Shown piece by piece: positions 8,466-16,657 of a DNA stretch of 64,000 nt. The notes below the pieces were generated by a model that worked only from the letters and a program-made list of their open reading frames with translations, searched no databases and had not been told where the DNA came from. This stretch comes from G963663315 sp965116335 (GTDB lineage Bacteria > Pseudomonadota > Gammaproteobacteria > Arenicellales > Poriferihabitantaceae): the NCBI GenBank assembly GCA_965116335.1, contig OZ220677.1:2604001-2668000 (forward strand), in the 5' to 3' direction. Both the position numbers and the translations under genes were made by a program. How positions within the stretch are numbered: the first letter of the stretch is position 1; each line of letters begins with the position of its first letter.

Positions 8466-11456
8466 GTGGCAAAATTCCAGGTCAGAGCCAGAACTGTTGA
8501 TATGCTGGGCCGTCAACAGATAGCGGGAATACCCACAGCAATCAGTGAGTTGTTCAAAAACGCACACGACGCTTATGCCCGCAATGTCGAGGTCGATTAC
8601 TTTCGTGACGACAGGCTTTTTATTCTTCGTGACGATGGACTTGGCATGACACGCGAAGATTTTGAACAACGTTGGCTGACTCTTGGTACTGAAAGTAAAG
8701 TCGGTTCTGGAGGACTGATGCTTCCGCCAAGTGACCCCGATCAACCGAAGCGACAGGTTCTTGGCGAAAAGGGAATCGGAAGACTCGCAATTGCGATCAT
8801 CGGCTCACAAGTGCTTGTACTGTCAAGGGCCAAAACGAGAGGGAAGCCCGATGAAAAAACGATTGTGGCGTACCTGCACTGGGGGTTTTTTGAATTGCCG
8901 GGACTGAATCTGGAAGACGTAACTATTCCCGTTCGGGAATTCCAGGGTGGAACTTTGCCTGACCGGGATGACGTTAAGGAAATGCTTGACGAAGCTGCAT
9001 CCACACTGAAGAGACTTGCTCCGCTAACTGATAGCAAGCGAATAGAAGAGATACAGGAAGATATGAAGAGTTTCAATGCCGACCCTCTTGAATATTCTAA
9101 GTACCTGAGCACCCCCTCACTAAAAGATGGGTGCGGAACGCACTTCTACATCATTCCTGCCGACACCATTCTTGATGATGATATTGACAACAGGGAAGCC
9201 GGAAATAAAGCCACACGTTTTGAGAAACATCTGATCGGATTCACTAATACAATGACCCCAAATCACGCTTCTCCGCCGATGATTGCACGATTTCGGGATC
9301 ATAAGGATTTGGGTGGACCTATAGAGTTGATCGGCGAGCGGGCATTTTTTACACCCGCAGAGTTCAAGGCAGTAGACCATCATTTTCTGGGCCGTTTCGA
9401 CGAGTTTGGACAATTTCGAGGGCAAGTCGGTATCTACCAGATGAAGCCTGAAGATTATGTTCTTAACTGGAGCGAATCAGATGGACAGATGACCGACTGC
9501 GGACCATTTAATCTTTCATTCGCATATATGCAAGGTGTTGCCCGTGATTCATTAGTTCCCCCAGAGGAGCACAGCCGACTGAAACGGAAACTTGACCGAC
9601 ATGGAGGCCTGTACATCTACCGGGACGGTATGCGCGTCCAGCCATACGGAGACTCCGACTACGACTGGCTTGATATTGAACGGAACAGAACGCTTGGGGC
9701 AGGTTACTATTTCTACTCATACCGCCGCATGTTCGGCATTATCGAGCTTAGTCGGGATGCAAATGGATATCTTACCGAAAAAGCGGGACGTGAGGGCTTT
9801 AGGGAAAACAAGGCCTATCGCCAACTCAGGTCAATTCTCATGAATTTCTTTCTTCAAACGGCAGGGGACTTTTTTCGGGAAGAAGGAAAATTTTCCGACC
9901 CACACCTTACCAAGAAAGGCGAATTGAACCGTAATGCTGAAATACTTCGTAAAAAGGAAAAACAGGCACGACAAAGAAAAAAGGAGTTCCAAAAAGACTT
10001 GCAGGGAGTATTCGCGGATATTGATGAATTAAATCCAGGAGCGGAAGCAGAAAAGCTTCTGTTGACAGTACAGCGTGATGTAGAAAAAAGTCTGGCAAGA
10101 GATATTCCAGCACGGAGCAAGGCGTGGGCACTCATGAGAAGTGAGCGACAAACACGCGGACAATTACACGATTTACGCAAAAAGTTCGTCGTGACCAAGC
10201 CTCGTGGTGTCGGACTTTCACGCCAACTTTTGAACGAATGGAATTCCTATCAGGCCCAGATGGAACAACTGGATACAAAGGTTTTCAAACCGATCGAAGA
10301 AAAAATTGAAGCCTGTATCTCTGATGCCGCCAGGGAAGCCAAAGTTCCCTTGAACGATATTGTCCGTTTGGACACAGCAGTGTCAGAACATAAAAATGAT
10401 GCACTGAAAGAAGTGCGACGGCTCCAAAGCGAGGTGGACACACTGGCTACCGATATTACTACGGTTGTGAAAAATGAAACGAACAGTAGTGTTAGAACAG
10501 TTACCCAGACTGTCGATGCAATAGTGGCCAAGATTGAGCGCATGAAACAGGAGACCCGGAACGTATCAGGACTCACAATAATAAGAGAGGAATTCGTGGA
10601 ACAAATCATGGCAGCATATAAAACCGAGAGTCAAAAATTACTACGCCTGCATGACCAATTAAACCTGGTAAGTACGATTTGGGAACAGGACGGCTATGAC
10701 AGCAACGAGTTAACTGAAGCCTTGGAAGAAGAATTGGAAGAACTAAAAACACAGCACGATGCCGACCGTGAACTGGCCCAGATCGGTATGGCAATAAAGA
10801 CAATCAGTCATGAATTTGATAAAACAGTCGGAACGCTTCGTGATGGATTAAGAAGGTTGAAAGCCTGGTCGGATGTGAACCCCGAATTGAATAGTCTGTA
10901 CCAGAACATACGTACCAGCTTTGATCATTTGGATGAATACTTGACATTGTTCACACCACTGGACCGGCGTCTGCATCGTACACGTATTAACGTTACCGGC
11001 AAACAAATATATGAATTTCTGAACAAATTGTTCCAAACGCGTTTCGTCCGACATAACGTCACTTTCACAGCGACAAAAAAGTTTTTTAACACATCAAATT
11101 GGGGCTACCCATCCTCTCTTTATCCACCTTTCATCAATCTGGTAGACAATGCAATTTTCTGGGTGCAACGAAACCATGATCGGCCACGTGAGATCACTCT
11201 GGATGCGGATGGCGAAGACATGCTGGTTCGAGACAATGGGCCAGGTGTCAGCACACGGGACCGCGAAAATATTTTTGCTATGAATTTCTCAAGAAAACCG
11301 GGCGGACGGGGTATGGGTCTACCTATCTCGCGTGAGACTCTGTCACGGGTTGGCTTGAAATTGACATTGGACCTGTCCACTCACTCAACGAAAGAAGGTG
11401 CCATTTTCAGGGTATCACCAGATAACATCGAGGACATTGATCAGGAGACCAATTGA
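8466..11456 (+). CDS. Double GHKL ATPase: paraMORC-like N-terminus with histidine-kinase-like C-terminus
   Basis: A 996-residue protein with two GHKL nucleotide-binding modules. Module 1 (residues about 10-120) has the N-box SELFKNAHDAYA (Glu28, Asn32, Asp35), DDGLGM (56-61) and GEKGIGRLA (100-107), the pattern of Hsp90/MutL/MORC ATPases; residues to about 470 fit the S5-like transducer. Residues about 490-775 are rich in charged helix and likely coiled coil. Module 2 looks like a sensor kinase: a dimerisation/His segment TISHEFDKTV (His782), N-box FINLVDNAIFW (889-899), DNGPGV (923-928), an F-box IFAMNFSRK and GGRGMGLPIS (946-954). No membrane segment is present. MORC-like proteins (paraMORCs) are known from restriction-modification operons. 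The next gene encodes a receiver domain, so phosphotransfer from His782 is likely but inferred. The start codon is GTG, 5 bases after dcm. Confidence 0.8.
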   Translation: MAKFQVRARTVDMLGRQQIAGIPTAISELFKNAHDAYARNVEVDYFRDDRLFILRDDGLGMTREDFEQRWLTLGTESKVGSGGLMLPPSDPDQPKRQVLGEKGIGRLAIAIIGSQVLVLSRAKTRGKPDEKTIVAYLHWGFFELPGLNLEDVTIPVREFQGGTLPDRDDVKEMLDEAASTLKRLAPLTDSKRIEEIQEDMKSFNADPLEYSKYLSTPSLKDGCGTHFYIIPADTILDDDIDNREAGNKATRFEKHLIGFTNTMTPNHASPPMIARFRDHKDLGGPIELIGERAFFTPAEFKAVDHHFLGRFDEFGQFRGQVGIYQMKPEDYVLNWSESDGQMTDCGPFNLSFAYMQGVARDSLVPPEEHSRLKRKLDRHGGLYIYRDGMRVQPYGDSDYDWLDIERNRTLGAGYYFYSYRRMFGIIELSRDANGYLTEKAGREGFRENKAYRQLRSILMNFFLQTAGDFFREEGKFSDPHLTKKGELNRNAEILRKKEKQARQRKKEFQKDLQGVFADIDELNPGAEAEKLLLTVQRDVEKSLARDIPARSKAWALMRSERQTRGQLHDLRKKFVVTKPRGVGLSRQLLNEWNSYQAQMEQLDTKVFKPIEEKIEACISDAAREAKVPLNDIVRLDTAVSEHKNDALKEVRRLQSEVDTLATDITTVVKNETNSSVRTVTQTVDAIVAKIERMKQETRNVSGLTIIREEFVEQIMAAYKTESQKLLRLHDQLNLVSTIWEQDGYDSNELTEALEEELEELKTQHDADRELAQIGMAIKTISHEFDKTVGTLRDGLRRLKAWSDVNPELNSLYQNIRTSFDHLDEYLTLFTPLDRRLHRTRINVTGKQIYEFLNKLFQTRFVRHNVTFTATKKFFNTSNWGYPSSLYPPFINLVDNAIFWVQRNHDRPREITLDADGEDMLVRDNGPGVSTRDRENIFAMNFSRKPGGRGMGLPISRETLSRVGLKLTLDLSTHSTKEGAIFRVSPDNIEDIDQETN

Positions 11457-13162
11457 TGACGACCAACCTACGTGATTTTGATGAACTGAGGCTTGATGCG
11501 GCGAAACTGTTCGCTCAAACCATGATCTTTGTTGATGATCAGGCGAGCCAGAATATGCCTGGAGAAGTACCACCCGCCAACCTTCGCCGCCCTGGTACAG
11601 GAATAGCAAGGACAATGCCTGATAATGAACTGAAGGAACAAGATAAAGCTAGAAATTCAAACGGGTGTGAGTTTAATGCGAAACCACTCATTGATAAGGC
11701 AATGAGTCTGGGATTGATTTGTTCTGTCTTACGGCCAGAGAAGGAAGAAAATTTCCACAATCGAGTGGTAACAGCAGCACAAGTTGCAGATATCGTGTGT
11801 CTGGACTGGGAAATATACGGGGATGGCGGCAAGGCTGCTTTAAAAATTATTCATGACATCCTTCGAAAAGATATTGATCAAAATGGCAGACTCAGGCTCA
11901 TCGCCATTTATACCGGGGATGTGACAAGTGAAGATGTGATAATGGGTCGAGTTCTCGAAGAAATTCCAGAAGAAATCAGGAAAGAGCAGAATTTCAATAA
12001 AACAAGGCCCTTCGAAATAACAAATAAAAACGGCGTCAGAATTGTGTGCCTGTTCAAGAAACAGGGCGTACATTTGGATCCCAGTATAAATGGTAACCAA
12101 GTTAGCGAAGATGAATTACCACAACGTCTGCAATCGGAATTTGCCAAGCTCTCGGAAGGACTGTTATCTAATGCTGCACTTGCAACGATTGCATCCATCC
12201 GAAACTCTACCCATCATGTATTGTCAAAATTTGTCGGCCAGATGGATGGCCCGTTTTTCCATCATCGCGCAATGATTGGTAACCCGGAAGATGCGGAAGA
12301 GTATGCCGTTAACATCGTTCTGAGTGAGCTTAAGGGAGCTATTAACAAGCAACAGGTAGGTAAAGACCATACCGGTCGTCAGGCTATTGATGCCAGGATT
12401 CGAGAGGTTGCGAAAAGTTCTGAACCCTCTGACAAGCTGACACTTCATTATGAGAAAGGAGCGAGCCCTGAAACCTATGCGTTGGAAATCGACCATGCAA
12501 TAAAGATGGTTTCGGATGGATTCTCCCGCACTCTTGATGACTCATCAGGAAAGGTGCTACCGAACCCACCCAAGAAGAATGACTTTAAAGAGAGCTTTTC
12601 TTCCCTGTTTAGTGACAATCTGAAAACAGCACGTTCTAATATGTATCAATTCGCAGCGCTTACTGGTGTCCAATCTTATCCAGGTAGTATTCTATGTCTA
12701 TCAAATGAATGGGTTCCGAAACTTGGACTTGGAACCATTATTCAAGGTGAGGATGAGACTTACCTTATGTGTTTGCAGGCAAGCTGCGATTCGGTGCGAA
12801 TAAAGAATCAAGGAAGTTTTCTGTTTGTCGGATTGGATAAGAAAGACACTGATCCAGAACATGTTGTACCGATTCGTCCCGATAACGCCATAGGATTCGA
12901 TTATATTGGCCTCAGTACCTCAAGTGAGTCTTACCGTGCAACACGGACAATAATGTTTTCGGCATCCCAAGACACGGAAACAGTTAGCGCTGAGAAAAAT
13001 GATCATCCATCAAGTTTTTGCTTTAAGGATACAGAGGGCAAGAAATACCTTTGGGTAGCCGATTTAAAGCGTCGGCGTGCATTGCGCACAGCCCAGCGCT
13101 TGGCACAAGACATGGGGCGCTTGGGCTTTGACGAATTTGAGCCGTATCGCGTATCGAATTAG
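11456..13162 (+). CDS. Receiver-domain protein with large uncharacterised C-terminal region
   Basis: A 568-residue protein whose first 170 residues look like a two-component receiver: the acidic pair in MIFVDDQ (Asp27, Asp28), the phospho-acceptor Asp117 in VCLDWEIYGDGG, and the switch Thr153 in RLIAIYTGD. The ordinary linker between these motifs is expanded by about 50 residues, so it is a divergent receiver. The remainder (170-568) has no domain I recognise; the C-terminal region (WVADLKRRRALRTAQRLA, then GRLGFDEFEPYR) is basic and could contact nucleic acid or the partner. The ATG overlaps the stop of the preceding kinase-like gene by one base, indicating translational coupling. It probably is the output of the kinase-like protein. 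Whether it acts as a nuclease, regulator or switch cannot be read from the sequence. Confidence 0.7.
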   Translation: MTTNLRDFDELRLDAAKLFAQTMIFVDDQASQNMPGEVPPANLRRPGTGIARTMPDNELKEQDKARNSNGCEFNAKPLIDKAMSLGLICSVLRPEKEENFHNRVVTAAQVADIVCLDWEIYGDGGKAALKIIHDILRKDIDQNGRLRLIAIYTGDVTSEDVIMGRVLEEIPEEIRKEQNFNKTRPFEITNKNGVRIVCLFKKQGVHLDPSINGNQVSEDELPQRLQSEFAKLSEGLLSNAALATIASIRNSTHHVLSKFVGQMDGPFFHHRAMIGNPEDAEEYAVNIVLSELKGAINKQQVGKDHTGRQAIDARIREVAKSSEPSDKLTLHYEKGASPETYALEIDHAIKMVSDGFSRTLDDSSGKVLPNPPKKNDFKESFSSLFSDNLKTARSNMYQFAALTGVQSYPGSILCLSNEWVPKLGLGTIIQGEDETYLMCLQASCDSVRIKNQGSFLFVGLDKKDTDPEHVVPIRPDNAIGFDYIGLSTSSESYRATRTIMFSASQDTETVSAEKNDHPSSFCFKDTEGKKYLWVADLKRRRALRTAQRLAQDMGRLGFDEFEPYRVSN

Positions 13163-13283
13163 TCAAGGATAATATACAAAGATCATTATACTCAGTTTTT
13201 TTGTTATTCCCTATTTCCGGGGATATGAAACAAGGGAATAAATACTGTTGCATGGCTACCTTGTCCATATTGCTGAAATATCC

Positions 13284-14208
13284 TCACTTTTTCTGTTGCT
13301 CCCGTACCTGATCAACAAATCCCTGAATATCCATCAACCATGTTTGTTGGGCATCCGTGTAGGTGTGGTGCAGTTCGCTTGGCAAGACTAGCTGAAGCCT
13401 GTTAGCCCGCATTTCATTTGTTTGATTTTCAGTGATATTTCGTTCAAGGGTCAGAAGGTGCTTGTCCGGTATCCTTGCCGCTTCCGACAGAACCTGACGC
13501 CATCTGTCCTTGCAGGTTGACTTGACACCCAGCATGGAAAGGCCAGTTACCGGGAATTTCTTGTCATGGTACTCCACTGCACCGGGAAACAGAAAATCAG
13601 GCTTGGATTTATGTTCAGTAACAGCCTGCCGGTCATAGAATCTACAATGGCGTCCAGTTTTTCACAATCATGATCCCTAACCTCTAAAGCCATAACGACT
13701 GCGCGAGAGTGGCACGCTCAGCAAACCCAATCTTGCAGTCACCATCAACTTTAATATTCCGATACGTAAAGCCAGTATCCGTACAGTCTGAAAGATCAAA
13801 AAGCCATTTAAGCTGATTTTCTCCTGTACTTTCTTCGGCGGTCACAATAATTTCTAGTTCACCGGAAGATTTACGAATAATAACCAGCATATCTCCAGCA
13901 CTGGCATACTCCATCACACAATTACCCTTGACATAAAGCTGGTATTCACTCCGGGTGCAATGCAGTTCACGCACGTCATACCACGTAACATGCGTTTCAT
14001 CGCAATATTCCTTATCTTCTATATCACCAAGCCCTCTAATCCAAATCAGCTGGTTTGTCAGCCCCTCTTTCCCCATAAACTTTTCCAACTGTGCATCCCC
14101 ATTGAATTTATGCCAGTATGAAGCTCCGTCATCAGCCTCAACCGCATTCAACCGTTTAGCAGCCACATCAATAATATATTCCGATAAAAACTCTTTTTCA
14201 TTTCTCAT
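13284..14208 (-). pseudogene. EcoRII-type restriction endonuclease, broken by frameshifts and an internal deletion
   Basis: Minus-strand 14208-13684 encodes 174 residues resembling the N-terminal effector domain of EcoRII-like enzymes (start MRNEKEFLSEYI). The frame then stops. The next piece (13705-13625) is in another frame (ALEVRDHDCEKLDAIVDSM). A third frame from about 13625 carries TEHKSKPDFLFPGAVEYHD, the catalytic core, and runs on to 13284 through TCKDRWRQVLSEAARIPDK, the conserved end of the EcoRII catalytic domain. The usual middle segment between the two domains is also missing. It is therefore not expected to make active enzyme unless the frameshifts are sequencing errors. It is convergent with the receiver gene and is the likely former partner of the Dcm-like methylase. 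Confidence 0.72.
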
Positions 14209-14277
14209 TTCTCGTCACTCCTTCAGTTTTTTCCTGCACACCGTAATACGTGTATTGCGGAGCCGGGAAAGGGAATT

Positions 14278-15126
14278 TCATGACACTTTTGCTACGAAAA
14301 GTGACGGCTTCAAGCTGCACTGGCTCTGTAAGTAGCCATGCAGTGTGAACATCCGTGGTCGTTTACGGAAACGGAAAAGGCGATACAGGAAGTAACGGGG
14401 CGCATTTTCCTGTGAGAACGCAAGTTCGTTTCTCGTCACGAAAAACGGCGTGTTCTTCCCATACTTTGTCGTCTTCACCTCAATGAAACGATCATACCCG
14501 TTTTCCTCATAAGAGCGTATGTCGAAACCAGCCGATGGCCCCCGTGTTTCAGAGACACGCTCAATGTGGTTAGCCAGCGACTCTCGTCCAGCCCGAATGA
14601 GTCTGGCACGTTCGAAGTTCATGACGAATTCTTCTCCGGCATTGCCAAGTCTTTGGTTCTGTGCTTCCCTTTCAAGATAGTTCACTCCGGCAGGGTTGTC
14701 GATGGTTCTGGTTTTCGTATCTGCCGGATCAATTAGTTTTTGCGGCGGTTTGTCCATCGCTGCAAGCCAGTCATCGACTGAGGGAATTATGGGGACGGCA
14801 TCAGAGTCTGTTTGGAACAACTTCTGAAGTTCAGGGTTCCTCATAAGGTGACCGCAAACAGAATCGGGTATTGACCTCTGGTAGTTTGGTAAAGGCTTGT
14901 AGCCATCAATATATGGAATACCCATCTCAATCAGAACAGCGCTGATGTTCTGATGTTTCAACTCGATAGCGCTATGCGATCGATTGTCAAGCCGTGTCAT
15001 CAATCTGCGCCGATGTTCCGTTTTATTAAATGTCTGTCCACCAAGCTCCAGACAAAGCATTTCGAAGTAGTCTCCTACCACCGCCTCAACTTCAATTCCT
15101 GACCAGACTCTTGACATCCTACCCAA
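14278..15126 (-). CDS. DUF3883 PD-(D/E)XK nuclease-like protein
   Basis: A 282-residue protein. The C-terminal third is a DUF3883 domain: GPSAGFDIRSYEENG with Asp202, then FIEVKTTKYG with Glu216 and Lys218, the Asp...Glu-x-Lys spacing of PD-(D/E)XK nucleases, followed by TPFFVTRNEL and YFLYRLFRF. The N-terminal half (residues 10-110) resembles a helical DNA-binding region seen in restriction-associated proteins. DUF3883 proteins are common in restriction and defence loci. It lies 69 bases upstream of the broken EcoRII-like gene on the same strand and appears intact, so it may be the island's remaining nuclease. The specific target is unknown. Start at 15126 or the Met three codons later. Confidence 0.75.
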   Translation of the reverse strand: MGRMSRVWSGIEVEAVVGDYFEMLCLELGGQTFNKTEHRRRLMTRLDNRSHSAIELKHQNISAVLIEMGIPYIDGYKPLPNYQRSIPDSVCGHLMRNPELQKLFQTDSDAVPIIPSVDDWLAAMDKPPQKLIDPADTKTRTIDNPAGVNYLEREAQNQRLGNAGEEFVMNFERARLIRAGRESLANHIERVSETRGPSAGFDIRSYEENGYDRFIEVKTTKYGKNTPFFVTRNELAFSQENAPRYFLYRLFRFRKRPRMFTLHGYLQSQCSLKPSLFVAKVS

Positions 15127-15304
15127 TCACCGCTGGCTTTCCCGGTGCACCGCCTCCACAGCGTTTGCACACGCTCCGGGTTGATGCCGGGATAATCACC
15201 CCCGCCAATGCCACCCCTACGCCGATAATGGCAATGATCAACAGATGAATGCGGTCGTGATGGGCATGATCATTTCCTGATGCCGTAAAAGGTACGACAA
15301 TCAT
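15119..15304 (-). CDS. Possible small membrane protein, probably truncated
   Basis: A 61-residue reading frame with one clear hydrophobic segment (LLIIAIIGVGVALAGVII, residues about 21-38) followed by a short basic, Cys-containing tail. The tail is encoded by the imperfect direct repeat (15137-15182) and runs a few bases into the start of the DUF3883 gene. It resembles the beginning of small single-span proteins with long coiled-coil tails, cut short here. It may be a real small gene or a leftover; coding status is uncertain. Confidence 0.3.
   Translation of the reverse strand: MIVVPFTASGNDHAHHDRIHLLIIAIIGVGVALAGVIIPASTRSVCKRCGGGAPGKPAVIG
15137..15182 (+). repeat. Imperfect direct repeat, right copy
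   Basis: Counterpart of 6764-6811, same orientation, about 8.3 kb away, just upstream of the DUF3883 gene. Shared blocks are CTTTCCCGGTGCACCGC and GCTCCGGGTT with a variable centre. Confidence 0.55.
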
Positions 15305-15412
15305 AACAGGGAATCTCTGATTAATCTGGTCTTTGAATTGTAAAGTGATTTTTAGTTCTTTACGACCGGAGACTTTTCATAATGGGTGTCAGTTGGGGGT
15401 TGGGTCCGGGTC

Positions 15413-16657
15413 TTAAAAATTGTAGGTCAGGATCCATTCGATGAAGCTGTCGCGCCGGACCGGATAGAACTGGACATCCTCTTCATCGACATCGAACAGG
15501 GCAAATATTTCGGCGCTGGTGGACCACTGGTCGGATATTCGCCGGTTAAACTCGATTACCAGAGAGCTGGTGGAATGGTTCACGTCTTTCATGATACCGG
15601 CGGTCACTGCGGTATCCTGAATATCATTGAATGCAAGGCGCGTCCCGAAAAACAGGTCGTCCTGAAAAACATGAGTCGCTCGCTCGCCTCGCTGGTCATA
15701 ATTCCATTCACCGAGCAGGCCGAGGTCAAGATTCGAGCCGAAAATGGAATACAATGTGTATTCGCCACCAGCCACCAAACCGGCGTAGTTTTCTCTGTGG
15801 TGGAGAAGGTTGCGGGCGCCGGTGCGGTAAATCGCTTCAAGTTTCAGCAACCAGGCTTCGTAGGTTGCCTGCACATCCAGCCCCCACTGGCGGATTTGCC
15901 CGTAGTGCGGAGTCAGGACTACTCTGCCGTCTCGCAGGTTCGGTTGAAATACCGGCTCTCTGTTGGTGCCGTCGAACAGGCTCACGCCGAAATCGAAAAC
16001 TCCGGCATTCCAGCTGTAGCGAGCGGCCAGGTCTGTATTCCATTGTTGAGCCGAGCTTTCCCAGGAGGGGTTATCCTGATCGACGGGAAGGACTGAGCGA
16101 AAACGACCCCCATACCCCGCAAAGGTACGCTTGCGTTGGTGAGGCAGCACGAAAAGCTCTGCGGCGCCCCATTCACCGGACCAGGTGGCATGTGCCATCA
16201 GTTGGCCCAGCTCAACTTCTTCGTTCGGGTGATCCACCAGGTCGGTCTGATTGATGATGTCGACCAGGTGATGCGATTCGGTTACTCCCCAGAATACCCG
16301 GTCGACGCCGAGGCGAAGCTCCCATTCCCCATCACCGGCATCACCATACATCAGGAACCAGGCTTCACGAAGGTCAATATGACTGCGCTCGGAGTCGGCG
16401 GCGTCATAGCGAAGGAAGGGCACCAGAGTGAAGCTCCAACCGGCATCACTCTGGAAATACAACTCGGGTTCCAGCACGATACCCCCGGCATGACCGAACT
16501 GACCGGGATATGCGGCAGCTTCAGGATAGCCTCGACTCTCCAGGTTGAGATGCCCGGAAAGATCAAACTCGCCCGCGCTGGTTTCGGCGGCGCAGGCTGC
16601 AACCAGAATCGAGGCAACACCGCACAGGGCGCGGCGCAGGGCGACGCGGCGCGGCAT
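15413..16657 (-). CDS. Outer-membrane beta-barrel protein
   Basis: A 414-residue exported protein. The N-terminus (ALRRALCGVASILVAACA) is a signal peptide, possibly a lipoprotein-type signal, cleaved near residue 25-30. The rest consists of alternating amphipathic strands, with many Trp, Tyr, Asp and Gly residues, and ends in the aromatic pattern EWILTYNF, typical of barrels inserted by BAM. No named family is certain; it resembles alginate-export/DUF1302-like barrels. Its start overlaps the stop of the LolA-like gene, so the two form an operon. LolA-like and barrel genes often accompany RND/MMPL exporters, and one lies at 22151. A role as the outer-membrane part of a lipid export route is inference. 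Confidence 0.65.
   Translation of the reverse strand: MPRRVALRRALCGVASILVAACAAETSAGEFDLSGHLNLESRGYPEAAAYPGQFGHAGGIVLEPELYFQSDAGWSFTLVPFLRYDAADSERSHIDLREAWFLMYGDAGDGEWELRLGVDRVFWGVTESHHLVDIINQTDLVDHPNEEVELGQLMAHATWSGEWGAAELFVLPHQRKRTFAGYGGRFRSVLPVDQDNPSWESSAQQWNTDLAARYSWNAGVFDFGVSLFDGTNREPVFQPNLRDGRVVLTPHYGQIRQWGLDVQATYEAWLLKLEAIYRTGARNLLHHRENYAGLVAGGEYTLYSIFGSNLDLGLLGEWNYDQRGERATHVFQDDLFFGTRLAFNDIQDTAVTAGIMKDVNHSTSSLVIEFNRRISDQWSTSAEIFALFDVDEEDVQFYPVRRDSFIEWILTYNF

Noticed and set aside
13204..13241. Hairpin TTATTCCC...GGGAATAA between convergent genes considered as a terminator
   Set aside because: The loop is 22 bases and no T run follows the stem on either strand; the only T run is on the wrong side.
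6764..15182. The direct repeats considered as attachment sites of an integrated element
   Set aside because: No integrase, tRNA or phage gene lies between or beside them, and the copies are imperfect, so a recombination-site reading is not supported.
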